DNA of 64,000 bases, taken from NCBI RefSeq assembly GCF_026340655.1, contig NZ_JAPEOZ010000001.1, positions 8,990,001-9,054,000 of the forward strand, written 5' to 3'. The notes under the pieces were generated by a model. That model worked only from the letters and a program-made list of their open reading frames with translations, had not been told where the DNA came from and ran no database searches. Made by a program: the position numbers and the translations under genes. Source of the stretch: Streptomyces sp. NBC_01275 (GTDB lineage: Bacteria; Actinomycetota; Actinomycetes; Streptomycetales; Streptomycetaceae). Positions 26,733 through 34,914 of this stretch are shown here, one piece after another. Position 1 is the stretch's first letter. Each line of letters begins with the position of its first letter.

Positions 26733-27239
26733 TCAGGGGCGAGGTCCGTCCGTCAGCGTCGCCGCGAGTTCCGTGGTGGCGCGGACTACCTCGGTGTCCG
26801 GTTCCGGCTCGGCGAGCAGCTGTCGCAGGACGCCGCGCTGCGCGCGGACGGCGAGGCGGGCCTCGCGTTCCCATGCGACATGGTTGCCGGGGTGGCGCAG
26901 CAGCTTCGGGTACGCGGCCGCGGTGCTCTCCCACTGCCGGGCGTCGGCGATGCTCTTCAGCAGGCGCAGTATGTCGGCGCGACAGGTGACCTGCGGGAGC
27001 CGGACGAGTTCCCAGAGGAACGGGACCGTCGCCGCCGTCGCCTGGTCCACGACGAAGCCGTACTGGCAGATGCGTCGGCGCAGTTGACCGAGGGCCGAGC
27101 CCGCGGTGTCGGCGTCGCCCCGGGCGACGGTGGTGAGCAGGTGCGGGATGGCCGCGGCGGACCCGGTGGAGTCCTTGATCTCGGGCCACGGCACGTGTCC
27201 GAGGTCTTCCAGGGCGGGGGTTCTCTTCGTGGCAGTCAT
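26733..27239 (-). CDS. HEAT-like repeat protein of unknown function
   Basis: The 168-residue all-helical protein has paired helices such as AAAIPHLLTTVARGDADTAG, TAATVPFLWELVRLPQVTCR and ADILRLLKSIADAR. This resembles the HEAT-like immunity or assembly proteins common in Streptomyces. No catalytic motif is visible. Its ATG (27239) is one base after the stop of the ATPase-domain gene upstream, so the two are co-translated. That coupling suggests a partner role in the WhiJ-type regulatory set, but nothing in the sequence proves it. Confidence 0.72.
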   Translation of the reverse strand: MTATKRTPALEDLGHVPWPEIKDSTGSAAAIPHLLTTVARGDADTAGSALGQLRRRICQYGFVVDQATAATVPFLWELVRLPQVTCRADILRLLKSIADARQWESTAAAYPKLLRHPGNHVAWEREARLAVRAQRGVLRQLLAEPEPDTEVVRATTELAATLTDGPRP

Positions 27240-27240
27240 G

Positions 27241-27696
27241 TCAGGGGTGGAGACGGGTCGGGAGCATGGCCCAGACGGTCTTGCCCATGGGGGAGCGGCG
27301 GGTCCAGCCCCAGTGCTCCGAGAGGGCTTCGACGATGTGCAGTCCGCGGCCGTGCTCCAGCAGGGGATCGCCGTCGTGCGGGTAGAGGGGCGGGTCGTCG
27401 CTGGGGTCGGTGACGGCGCACACCAGGTGCGAGCGGCGCAGGCTGAGCCTGAGGCGTACGTCGAAGTCGTCGGCCTCGGGGTCCGGGAGCGCGTGCAGGA
27501 CGGCGTTGGCGGCCAGTTCGGTGACGACCATGACCGCGTCGTCCGAGCAGTGGTCCAGGGACCAGCCGTCGAGCACGCGGTGGGTGAAGTCCCGCGCCTG
27601 CGCGAATCCCTCCCGGCTGCCCGCGAGCGGCAGCACGGCGGTTCTGGGCGAGTCACGGACGGACTCGTGGCTCCGGAACTGCGCAGGTGATGACAC
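27241..27696 (-). CDS. RsbW-like ATP-binding (GHKL) regulatory protein
   Basis: This 151-residue stand-alone histidine-kinase-type ATPase domain has the N box VTELAANAVLHALPDPE at about residues 59-75 and the glycine-rich lid GRGLHIVEALSEHWGW at about residues 117-132. Such proteins in actinomycetes act as anti-sigma-like kinases or as members of WhiJ/AbaA-type clusters. It is divergent from a DUF397 gene and a DUF5753 XRE regulator, exactly the arrangement of those clusters, and probably modulates their output. Confidence 0.88.
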   Translation of the reverse strand: MSSPAQFRSHESVRDSPRTAVLPLAGSREGFAQARDFTHRVLDGWSLDHCSDDAVMVVTELAANAVLHALPDPEADDFDVRLRLSLRRSHLVCAVTDPSDDPPLYPHDGDPLLEHGRGLHIVEALSEHWGWTRRSPMGKTVWAMLPTRLHP

Positions 27697-27790
27697 GGTG
27701 CATCTCCCTGATCCCTGAGACGACGTCAGGACGGTCTGCCAGAAGTGCGGTTGACGGCATGGCTATTATCCACGCTGACAGTGTCCTCGT

Positions 27791-27810
27791 GCAATTTCAC
27801 GGGAAATTGC
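27791..27810. promoter_or_regulatory. AT-rich palindrome in the WhiJ-type divergent promoter
   Basis: GCAATTTCACGGGAAATTGC is a perfect 8-bp inverted repeat around ACGG. In a region this GC-rich, a run of AATTTC/GAAATT is striking. It lies between the divergent ATPase and DUF397 genes, 37 bases before the DUF397 ATG, and probably binds the DUF5753 XRE regulator at 28201. Confidence 0.6.
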
Positions 27811-27846
27811 GCGTACGAGCCACGGGCTACGAGCGAGGAGAGTGCT

Positions 27847-28077
27847 ATGTCGTCAGTGCCGAACGGGGTACAGGCCAGCGCGCTGGACGTCCGCTGGATG
27901 AAGAGCAGCCACAGCAGCGCCCAGGGCAACTGCGTGGAGGTCGCGGCTCTGGACGGGGGAGACGTCGCCCTGCGCAACTCCCGTGATCCCCATGGGCCCG
28001 CGCTGGTCTACACGCCGGCCGAGCTGGCCGCGTTCGTCGCCGGGGCGAAGGACGGGGAGTTCGACCACCTGCTGTGA
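27847..28077 (+). CDS. DUF397 domain protein
   Basis: The 76-residue protein has the hallmark WMKSSHSSAQGNCVEVAALD and VALRNSRDPHGPALVYTPAE of DUF397, with the acidic end AGAKDGEFDHLL. DUF397 proteins pair with neighbouring DUF5753 XRE regulators; some pairs behave like toxin-antitoxin or developmental switches in Streptomyces. The regulator starts 124 bases downstream on the same strand. Length and motifs are complete. Confidence 0.93.
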   Translation: MSSVPNGVQASALDVRWMKSSHSSAQGNCVEVAALDGGDVALRNSRDPHGPALVYTPAELAAFVAGAKDGEFDHLL

Positions 28078-28200
28078 GGGGGGCGCGTCGTGAGGGTGTC
28101 GTGAACATCTGAGGGGGACTCAACTGCCGTGCCCCGTGCGGTCGGAGGCCGTCGGATGCGATGATTGGGTCTGTCGTCTGCCGGTCCACAGGGAGTCAGG

Positions 28201-29121
28201 ATGCCTTTCGAGTCACCTCGCGTCTCCCGCCTCGAACCGTATCTGAATCGGGCCGAGCCCGCCCCGACCTTGCTGAAAATGCTGGTCGGCGTGCAGCTGG
28301 CGGGTATCCGGGAGGACGTCGGCCTCTCACAGGACCAGGCAGCGCGCGCCGTCGGATTCAGCCCGGCGAAGCTGTCGCGCATAGAGGCGGGCAAGGGGCG
28401 TCGGCCGCCCACCGAGGCCGACGTCCGTGCGCTCCTGGAGCAGTACGGGACCGACGCCTACGAGGCCTCCGTGCTGCTGCAGTTGCTGCGGCGCGCGGGC
28501 GAGCCGGGCTGGTGGCAGCGGTACGACAAGCGGCTGATGCCCGAGTGGTTCGACCGGTTCGTCGGACTCCAGGAGGCGGCCATCGCGATCCGTACCTTCG
28601 AGATCCAGTACGTGCCGGGGCTGTTGCAGACCCCCGCGTACACACGGGCGGTGGTGGAGCGCGGGCTGCCGTCGGCCCCGACCCGCGAGGTCGAGCGCCG
28701 TGTGGAGCTGCGGACGCGGCGAGCCGAGCTGCTGCGCCGCGCGGACGCCCCGCAGGTGTGGGCGATCCTCGACGAGTCGGTGCTGCTGCGCGTCCTGGGC
28801 AGCCCCGAGGTGATGCGGGAGCAGCTCGCGCATCTGGTGGCGGTGGCCCGGCTGCCCCATGTGACCGTCCAGGTCGTCCCGTTGGACCTGACGCATGCCT
28901 CCGCGCCGACCATCCCCGTCACCTATCTGCGCTTCGGCGGCACCGATCTGCCCGACGTCGTCTATCTGGAGCAGATCACGAGCGCCACGTTCCTGGAGGA
29001 CCAGGACGAGACGGAGGAGTACCGGATCGCCCTGGACCGGCTGGCCGACGAGGCCCTCAACCCGCGGGAGTCCCTGGCGCTGCTGGAGCAGACGGCGGAG
29101 CGGCGCTACGCCGCTCCGTGA
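28201..29121 (+). CDS. XRE-family regulator with DUF5753 (WhiJ/Scr1-like)
   Basis: The 306-residue protein has a helix-turn-helix at about residues 28-80 (LSQDQAARAVGFSPAKLSRI then EAGKGRRPPTEADVRAL). The DUF5753 domain follows from about residue 110 to the end, with FEIQYVPGLLQTPAYTRAVV, VPLDLTHASAPTIPVTYLRF and VVYLEQITSATFLED. The start ATG 28201 has GGGAG upstream; an in-frame ATG at 28165 has no support. In this family the DUF5753 domain senses an unknown signal together with the DUF397 partner. The probable target is the palindrome at 27791-27810. Confidence 0.93.
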   Translation: MPFESPRVSRLEPYLNRAEPAPTLLKMLVGVQLAGIREDVGLSQDQAARAVGFSPAKLSRIEAGKGRRPPTEADVRALLEQYGTDAYEASVLLQLLRRAGEPGWWQRYDKRLMPEWFDRFVGLQEAAIAIRTFEIQYVPGLLQTPAYTRAVVERGLPSAPTREVERRVELRTRRAELLRRADAPQVWAILDESVLLRVLGSPEVMREQLAHLVAVARLPHVTVQVVPLDLTHASAPTIPVTYLRFGGTDLPDVVYLEQITSATFLEDQDETEEYRIALDRLADEALNPRESLALLEQTAERRYAAP

Positions 29122-29148
29122 TCACGCCCTGCGCGACCCCGCCCGTGA

Positions 29149-29970
29149 CTACGGGCGCAGGCGGCCCACACCGCCGAACTCGATCCACTCCTGGGTGAGT
29201 TGGCGCGGAGCCACCTCGTTGTCGGGGCGCCAGGTGGAGACCTCCACCAGCCCGGGGTCGAGGATGTCCATGCCTTCGAACAGCGCGGCGACGTCCTTCT
29301 CCTGGCGCACCCGGCCCCAGTGCCCCTGGGTGGCCTGGTCCATGAAGTCGGTGACGAACTTGCGGACCTCGGGGTCCTCGCTGACGAGCTGACACATCAC
29401 CAGATAGCTGCCGGGCGCCAGCCGTTCGGCCACCCGGCGGACGACGGCCTGCGGACCGTCGGTGTCGCTGTCGGGGATGCAGTGGAAGACCGAGTTGAAC
29501 AGCACGGCCACCGGCTGCGAGAAGTCGATCAGCCGGGTGGTGTCCTCGTTGGTGAAGATGGCCTCGGTCTCGCGCATGTCGGCGTGGATGACGGTGGTGC
29601 GCTCGTCCTGCTCCAGCAGGGCCCGGCCGTGGACGAGGACCATCGGGTCGTTGTCGACGTAGACGACGTGCGTCGTCGGGTCGATGCGCTGGGCGACCTG
29701 GTGGACGTTGTCCTGGGTGGGCAGGCCGGAGCCGTGGTCGAGGTACTGCCGGATCCCGTACTCCTGGGTCAGGGTCCGCACGATGCGCTGGAGGAAGCGC
29801 CGGTTGTTCAGCGCAAGGGCGCGGGTGCTGGGGACGACCTTGTCGAGCTCCTCGCAGGCGGCGCGGTCGGCCGCGTAGTTGTCCTTGCCGCCCAGGTAGT
29901 GGTCGTACATGCGCGCGGCGGTCGGCACCGTGGCATCGATCGACGTGGACAGCTGCTTGCCAGGCTGCAT
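29149..29970 (-). CDS. SAM-dependent methyltransferase, DUF574 family
   Basis: This 273-residue protein of the large actinomycete DUF574 group starts with the conserved PTAARMYDHYLGGKDNYAAD block (residues 16-35). The SAM site follows in QYLDHGSGLPTQDNVHQVAQ and VVYVDNDPMVLVHGRALL. VAVLFNSVFHCIPD is the fourth strand. The start is ATG 29970 with GGGGGAAGAG just upstream. Many paralogues exist per genome, often near WhiJ-type clusters as here, and the substrate is unknown. It converges on the DUF5753 regulator and is divergent from the YheO-like gene. Confidence 0.92.
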   Translation of the reverse strand: MQPGKQLSTSIDATVPTAARMYDHYLGGKDNYAADRAACEELDKVVPSTRALALNNRRFLQRIVRTLTQEYGIRQYLDHGSGLPTQDNVHQVAQRIDPTTHVVYVDNDPMVLVHGRALLEQDERTTVIHADMRETEAIFTNEDTTRLIDFSQPVAVLFNSVFHCIPDSDTDGPQAVVRRVAERLAPGSYLVMCQLVSEDPEVRKFVTDFMDQATQGHWGRVRQEKDVAALFEGMDILDPGLVEVSTWRPDNEVAPRQLTQEWIEFGGVGRLRP

Positions 29971-30160
29971 CTCTTCCCCCAGATCCCCGCCGTGCCCTGG
30001 TCTGGCGCGGCCGACAACCCATCCTAGGGAAACGGCAATTGGCGTGGCCACCCCTTGATCGACGGTTCCCCTGAAGGCGTCGACCCGGCGCGGCCGTCCG
30101 GCGTGTCGGCCAGGCGCGTCGACCGTTGAATCGACGGCCGCTTCGGCCACCGCGTCGACC

Positions 30161-30175
30161 TGGACTGGCAGTCCA
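30161..30175. promoter_or_regulatory. Palindrome before the YheO-like regulator
   Basis: TGGACTGGCAGTCCA is a perfect 6-bp inverted repeat around GGC, ending 28 bases before the regulator's ATG. A looser second version (CTGGACGTATGGTCTAA) follows directly. Position and symmetry suggest an auto-operator overlapping the promoter; not proven. Confidence 0.5.
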
Positions 30176-30203
30176 ATGACTGGACGTATGGTCTAATGCT
30201 TTC

Positions 30204-30947
30204 ATGGATTCACGTGATTCGGGGGACTCCCGGGGTGCCCGGGATGCTGAGCGGGACGCGATCCTGCGGGCGCTGGGGCCTGTCGTCGCCGGGATCGCGG
30301 CGACGTTCGGGCCGGTGTGCGAGGTGGTGCTGCACGACTACCGGCGACCGGAGAAGTCGGTCGTCGCCGTCGCGGGGGCGGTGACGGGGCGCACGGTCGG
30401 CGGCGCGATGAGCGAGATCGGCCTGCGGGTGCTGGCCCGTGGAGACACCGCCGACGACGAGCTGAACTACGTCACCCGGATCGGCGACGGGCGGCTGGTG
30501 AAGTCGTCGACGATGCTGCTGCGCGACTCCGCCGCCGCGGTCTTCGGCGCGCTGTGCGTCAACGTGGACGTCACCGAGGTCACCCGCGCGCAGAGCCTGC
30601 TCGCCGCGCTGGCCGGCGCCGGGGGGACGCCGACGGGAACACCGGAGGGAGTGCTGGGGAAGGCGCCGGTCACCACCTTCGGCGACGACATCGACTCCGT
30701 CGTCGACGCTCTCCTCGACGCCCATCTGGCGCGCCAGGAGCAGACCTGGGCCGGCCTCGACCGGACACGGCGCCTCGCGCTCTTCCGGAGCCTGGACGAA
30801 CACGGGGTGTTCGCCGTGCGCCGCGCGATCGAGCAGGTCGCCGCCCGCCTCGGCGTCTCCCGCGCCTCCGCGTACAGCTATCTCTCCCAGGCCCGGGCCT
30901 CGACCGACCCGACCGCCGCCGACACCTCCCAGGGAGCACGCCCGTGA
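30204..30947 (+). CDS. YheO/DauR-type transcriptional regulator
   Basis: The 247-residue protein has an N-terminal PAS-like YheO domain (LGPVVAGIAATFGPVCEVVL, then HDYRRPEKSVVAVAGAVTGR) with a long helix. The C-terminal helix-turn-helix is DEHGVFAVRRAIEQVAARLG then VSRASAYSYLSQAR. DauR in Pseudomonas controls D-amino-acid catabolism. Here the stop overlaps the start of a PLP ammonia-lyase as GTGA, so the regulator probably controls that enzyme in response to its amino-acid substrate. The start ATG 30204 was chosen for family length. Confidence 0.9.
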   Translation: MDSRDSGDSRGARDAERDAILRALGPVVAGIAATFGPVCEVVLHDYRRPEKSVVAVAGAVTGRTVGGAMSEIGLRVLARGDTADDELNYVTRIGDGRLVKSSTMLLRDSAAAVFGALCVNVDVTEVTRAQSLLAALAGAGGTPTGTPEGVLGKAPVTTFGDDIDSVVDALLDAHLARQEQTWAGLDRTRRLALFRSLDEHGVFAVRRAIEQVAARLGVSRASAYSYLSQARASTDPTAADTSQGARP

Positions 30948-31924
30948 CGACCACACCTGCGCCGATCACCCTCGACGACGTCCGTGACGCGGCCGCCCGG
31001 CTCAAGGGCGTCGCCCACCGCACGCCCGTCCTGCGCTCCCGCACCCTCGACGCGCTCGTCGGCGCCGAGGTGCTCCTCAAGTGCGAGAACTTCCAGCGGG
31101 TGGGCGCCTTCAAGTTCCGCGGCGCCTACAATGCGGCCTCCCGGCTCACCCCCGAGCAGCTGTCCCGCGGCATCGCCGCCTACTCCTCCGGCAACCACGC
31201 CCAGGCGGTGGCCCTCGCGGCCCGCGAGCTGGGCGCCGCCGCGGTGATCGTCATGCCCGAGGACGCCCCGCGCTCCAAGCGGCGGGCGACGGAGGCGTAC
31301 GGCGCCGAGATCGTGACGTACGACCGCTACGGCGGCGACCGGGTGGCCATCGCCGAGGCTCTGGCCGCCGACCGGGGCCTGACGCTGATCCCGCCCTACG
31401 AACACCCGCACGTCATGGCGGGCCAGGGCACAGCGGCCCTCGAACTCCTGGAGGAGGCAGGGGAGTTGGACGTGTTGCTCGCGCCGGTCGGCGGCGGCGG
31501 GCTGATCGCCGGCAGCGCCACGGCGGCCAAGGCGCTGCACCCGGGGATCAGGATCGTCGGCGTCGAGCCGGAGGCCGGCGACGACACCAAGCGGTCGCTG
31601 GAGGCGGGCCGGCGGATCGAGATCCCGGTGCCGCGCACCATCGCCGACGGCCAGGCCCTGCACATTCCGGGGGAGCTGACCTTCTCCGTGAACCGCCGGC
31701 TCGTCGACGAGATCGCCCTGGTGTCCGACGACGAGATCCGCGCGGCCATGCGGTTCGCCTTCGAGCGTCTGAAGATCGTGGTGGAGCCGAGCGGTGCGAC
31801 CCCGCTGGCCGCCCTGCTCGCCGGCCGGGTGGACTCCCTGCCCCGCCGCGTCGGCGTGATCGTCTCCGGCGGCAACGTCGACGCCGACCGTTTCGCCGAG
31901 CTCTGCGGTCCCGCAACGACCTGA
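30944..31924 (+). CDS. PLP-dependent threonine/hydroxyaspartate ammonia-lyase
   Basis: This 326-residue fold-type II PLP enzyme has the Schiff-base lysine in FQRVGAFKFRGAYNA (about residue 55), the Asn/Ser of SSGNHAQAVALAA, and the phosphate-binding loop APVGGGGLIAGSA near residue 186. There is no C-terminal ACT domain, so it is the short catabolic type: threonine dehydratase, serine racemase/dehydratase or threo-3-hydroxy-L-aspartate ammonia-lyase. The last is a common annotation for close relatives. Start GTG 30944 overlaps the YheO gene by four bases. The product would be a 2-oxoacid plus ammonia. Confidence 0.92.
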   Translation: MTTTPAPITLDDVRDAAARLKGVAHRTPVLRSRTLDALVGAEVLLKCENFQRVGAFKFRGAYNAASRLTPEQLSRGIAAYSSGNHAQAVALAARELGAAAVIVMPEDAPRSKRRATEAYGAEIVTYDRYGGDRVAIAEALAADRGLTLIPPYEHPHVMAGQGTAALELLEEAGELDVLLAPVGGGGLIAGSATAAKALHPGIRIVGVEPEAGDDTKRSLEAGRRIEIPVPRTIADGQALHIPGELTFSVNRRLVDEIALVSDDEIRAAMRFAFERLKIVVEPSGATPLAALLAGRVDSLPRRVGVIVSGGNVDADRFAELCGPATT

Positions 31925-32115
31925 GCCCTGACCCCCACCTGCGCTCCTGCGCGTCTCCGCGCCGGTGTCCGGGCCCGGGTCCCCCGAATGGCGGCCTCCG
32001 GTGGCCGGGCGGACGATGGAGAGGTATGGGGGCCTGGCTACCACCGGCGGCATCCAGGGCCGTCGGGGAGACCGGCCCCGGCCGTGGTGAGGCGCGGTCG
32101 GAAGGAGGCAGCGTC

Positions 32116-32481
32116 ATGCTGGAAGTGAAGACGCTCGACAAGCCGGACGAGCGGCGCGATTTCCCCCGCGGCCACCTCGAGGCCGTCCACATGACGAACC
32201 TCGATTTCGCCGTGGGCACCTTCGAGCCCGGCTGGCGCTGGTCCGAGTCGGTGGCCCCGATCGCGGGCACCGCCAGCTGCGAGATCCACCACAACGGCTA
32301 CATCGTCTCGGGCCGCATGCACATCCGTATGGACGACGGCGGCGAGGGCGAACTGGGCCCCGGCGACGTCTTCGTGTGCCCGGCGGGACACGACGCGTGG
32401 GTCGTCGGCGACGAACAGTGCGTGGTCTACGACTTCGCCGGCTCGATGGCGAAGGAGTACGCCAAGGCGAAGGAGGGCTAG
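32116..32481 (+). CDS. Cupin-domain protein
   Basis: The 121-residue single cupin has first-motif residues in TASCEIHHNGYIVSGRMHIR (His/His) and the second motif in GPGDVFVCPAGHDAWVVGDE (His), so a metal site is likely. The conserved LEAVHMTNLDFAVGTFEPGW N-terminus suits small actinomycete cupins of unknown role. The start ATG 32116 has a strong AAGGAGG. It stands alone between the ammonia-lyase and the convergent VWA gene, and no substrate can be named. Confidence 0.88.
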   Translation: MLEVKTLDKPDERRDFPRGHLEAVHMTNLDFAVGTFEPGWRWSESVAPIAGTASCEIHHNGYIVSGRMHIRMDDGGEGELGPGDVFVCPAGHDAWVVGDEQCVVYDFAGSMAKEYAKAKEG

Positions 32482-32499
32482 GCCCGGGCTCGACCAGGG

Positions 32500-33906
32500 T
32501 CAGACCGGGAGCAACCGCTCCACCAGTGCGCCGAGTTGGCGGGCGTTGCGGCACTCGTGCATCGCGACCAGCTCGGCGTACTCGGGTGCGGCCGAGTCGC
32601 CGGAGCCCCACTGGGGGAGCGGCTCCGGGTTCAACCAGTGGACGCGACGCGCCTGTCGGGCGATCCGCCGCAGCGCCGGCAGGTTCGGATCGCCCATGTT
32701 CGTCCGCGCGTCGCCCAGCACGAAGACCGTGGTGCGCGGGCCGACCGCCGTGCCGTACCGCTCCGTGAACTCGCCCAGGGCCGCGCCGTAGTCGCTGCTG
32801 CCGTGGTAGCCGGTCAGCGCGGCCTCCGCCTGGATGCGGGCGCCGAGGCCCGCCGGGTCGGCCGCGCCGTGTTCGAGCAGGGCGGTCACCTCGTCGACGC
32901 GGTTGACGAAGGCGAACACGCGTACCTTGGCGAACTGCTCGTGCAACGCCTGCACCAGCAGCATCGTGAAGTCGGAGAACCCGGACACCGAGCCCGACAC
33001 ATCGCACAGCAGCACCAGTTCGGGCCGTACCGGACGGCGCCGGCGGAGCACCGGCTTCATCGGCACTCCGCCCGTGGAAAGGGAGCCGCGCAGAGTGCGC
33101 CGCAGATCGATCGTGCCGCGCGCGGCACGACGACGGCGCGCGGCCAGCCGGGTCGCCAGCTTGCGTGCCAACGGCTGCACCGTGCGCCGTAGTTCGGCCA
33201 GCCGGTCCTTCCCGGCGTACAGGAAGTCGACCCGGTCCGCGGTCGGGGCCACGGCCCGCCGGGCGATCTCCTCCCGCCCCCGCCGCTCGGCGACCCGGCG
33301 GCGCGACTCCGCCGCCACCAGGGCCCGGAAGGCCTCGATCCGTCGCCGGATCTCGTCCTCCAGCAGTCGGCCGGCGAATCCGGACCCACCGCCCCGCGCC
33401 CGCAGATCGTCGCGGACCTGCGCCAACAGCGTCTGCGGCCGAAGCCGTTCGAGCGTCTGGTGCGAGGACCAGCCGTCCGAACCCGGTGAACTCCCGTACC
33501 CGCCAAGGCCGTCGACCGCCTCGATCGCCAACTGGGCCAGCATCGCGGTGTCGTCGGCGGCGAGCGCGGCGGCGAGCCGGTCGCGCAGCTCGTCCCGGTC
33601 GCCGGGCTCGCCCAGCGGGGCGCCGACGCCGCGCGGGAAGTACAGGTCGTAGACGGCGTCGAACACCCGCCGCTGCTCCGTCGAGTGCAGCAGCGTCGCG
33701 GCCAGCCCCTCGCGCAGCAGCCCGCGGTCCGCGAACCCCAGCGCCGCCGCGGCCTCGGCCGCGTCGACGGTCTCGCCGGTGCCGACCCGCACGCCGTGCT
33801 CCCGCAGCGCCGCGACGAACCCGGCCAGCCGCGCCGCCGTGTCCGCCGCATCGGTCTTGTGCGTCGTTTCCGTCGTACCCGTCGTACCCGTCGTAGGGGT
33901 GGTCAT
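32500..33906 (-). CDS. VWA-domain CoxE-like protein
   Basis: The 468-residue protein has an arginine-rich helical N-terminal half and a C-terminal von Willebrand A domain. The metal-dependent adhesion site is in LVLLCDVSGSVSGFSDFTML (DxSxS), with the later Thr/Asp in TVFVLGDARTNMG. CoxE-like proteins pair with MoxR ATPases to remodel or insert metal in a partner enzyme. Here the ATG overlaps the MoxR stop as ATGA, the expected pairing. No dehydrogenase subunits are nearby, so the client is unknown. Confidence 0.92.
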   Translation of the reverse strand: MTTPTTGTTGTTETTHKTDAADTAARLAGFVAALREHGVRVGTGETVDAAEAAAALGFADRGLLREGLAATLLHSTEQRRVFDAVYDLYFPRGVGAPLGEPGDRDELRDRLAAALAADDTAMLAQLAIEAVDGLGGYGSSPGSDGWSSHQTLERLRPQTLLAQVRDDLRARGGGSGFAGRLLEDEIRRRIEAFRALVAAESRRRVAERRGREEIARRAVAPTADRVDFLYAGKDRLAELRRTVQPLARKLATRLAARRRRAARGTIDLRRTLRGSLSTGGVPMKPVLRRRRPVRPELVLLCDVSGSVSGFSDFTMLLVQALHEQFAKVRVFAFVNRVDEVTALLEHGAADPAGLGARIQAEAALTGYHGSSDYGAALGEFTERYGTAVGPRTTVFVLGDARTNMGDPNLPALRRIARQARRVHWLNPEPLPQWGSGDSAAPEYAELVAMHECRNARQLGALVERLLPV

Positions 33907-34799
33907 ACGGCGTCCAGGTCGAGCTTCGTCGACGCCTTCAGGATGTCGTCCTGGTGCTTGAGGATCACGCCCAGACTGTCTCGTACGACGGTCTCGTCGA
34001 GGGTGTGGGCGCCCAGGGCGAGCAGGGTGCGGGCCCAGTCGATGGTCTCGGCGACCGAGGGAGCCTTGCGCAGGTCCATCGCGCGCAGCGCCCCGACCAC
34101 CCGGACCACCGACTCGGCCAGCGCCGCGTCGATCCCGGGCACCTTGAGCCGGACGATCCGCCGCTCCAACTCCTCCTCGGGGAAGCCGATGTGCAGGAAC
34201 AGACAGCGCCGGCGCAGCGCCTCCGACAGCTCACGGCTCGCGTTGGAGGTGAGGACGACGAAGGGGCGGCGGGTCGCGGTGATCGTGCCCAGCTCCGGGA
34301 CGGTGACCTGGAAGTCGCTGAGCACCTCCAGGAGCAGGCCCTCCACCTCGATGTCCGCCTTGTCGGTCTCGTCGATCAGCAGCACCGTCGGCTCGTCGCC
34401 GCGCAGGGCGGTCAACAGGGGGCGCGGGAGCAGGAACTCCTCGCTGAAGATGTCCGTGCGGGTCTCGTCCCAGGTCTCGTCGCGGCCCGCGCTGATGCGC
34501 AGCAGCTGCTTGGCGTGGTTCCACTCGTACAGCGCCCGGGACTCGTCGACGCCCTCGTAGCACTGCAGCCGTACCAGCCGGGCCCGGGCCACCTGGGCGA
34601 CGGCCTTGGCGAGCTCGGTCTTGCCGACCCCGGCCGGGCCCTCCACGAGCAGCGGCTTGCCGAGACGGTCGGCGAGGAACACGGTCGTGGCGACCGCGGG
34701 GGAGGCGAGGTACCCGGTCTCGGCGAGCCGGGCGGAGACATCGTCGACGGACGTGAACAACGGGGCCTCCGGACGGACGCGATCGGGGGAGAGAAGCAT
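33903..34799 (-). CDS. MoxR-family AAA ATPase
   Basis: The 298-residue AAA+ protein has Walker A VEGPAGVGKTELAKAVAQ (about residues 54-71), Walker B EPTVLLIDETDKADIEVEGL and sensor 1 in VVLTSNASRELSEALRRRC, where the arginine finger follows. MoxR proteins act as chaperones with a VWA partner encoded next door (32500-33906). The start ATG 34799 is directly downstream of a small palindrome (34815-34824) and of three 12-bp repeats. Confidence 0.94.
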   Translation of the reverse strand: MLLSPDRVRPEAPLFTSVDDVSARLAETGYLASPAVATTVFLADRLGKPLLVEGPAGVGKTELAKAVAQVARARLVRLQCYEGVDESRALYEWNHAKQLLRISAGRDETWDETRTDIFSEEFLLPRPLLTALRGDEPTVLLIDETDKADIEVEGLLLEVLSDFQVTVPELGTITATRRPFVVLTSNASRELSEALRRRCLFLHIGFPEEELERRIVRLKVPGIDAALAESVVRVVGALRAMDLRKAPSVAETIDWARTLLALGAHTLDETVVRDSLGVILKHQDDILKASTKLDLDAV

Positions 34800-34814
34800 T
34801 TCCGATCACATATC

Positions 34815-34824
34815 TAAGCGCTTG
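34815..34824. promoter_or_regulatory. TAAGCGCTTG near-palindrome before MoxR
   Basis: A symmetric AAGCGCTT core lies 15-25 bases upstream of the MoxR start, where a repressor would block initiation. The form resembles TetR-type operators with CAAG/CTTG arms, but one arm is imperfect. Confidence 0.35.
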
Positions 34825-34839
34825 TTCACCTCGCTTGTC

Positions 34840-34875
34840 GATGTCGTCGGCGATGTCGTCGGGGGTGTCGTCGGC
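34840..34875. repeat. Three tandem 12-bp repeats in the MoxR promoter
   Basis: The unit GATGTCGTCGGC is followed by GATGTCGTCGGG and GGTGTCGTCGGC at 34840, 34852 and 34864. The block lies between the divergent MoxR gene and the unknown gene at 34915. It could be a slippage product or a set of binding sites. Confidence 0.5.
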
Positions 34876-34914
34876 CGTGCCGGCGCTGTCAGTGGCACCG
34901 GTTACGTTGTGTGC

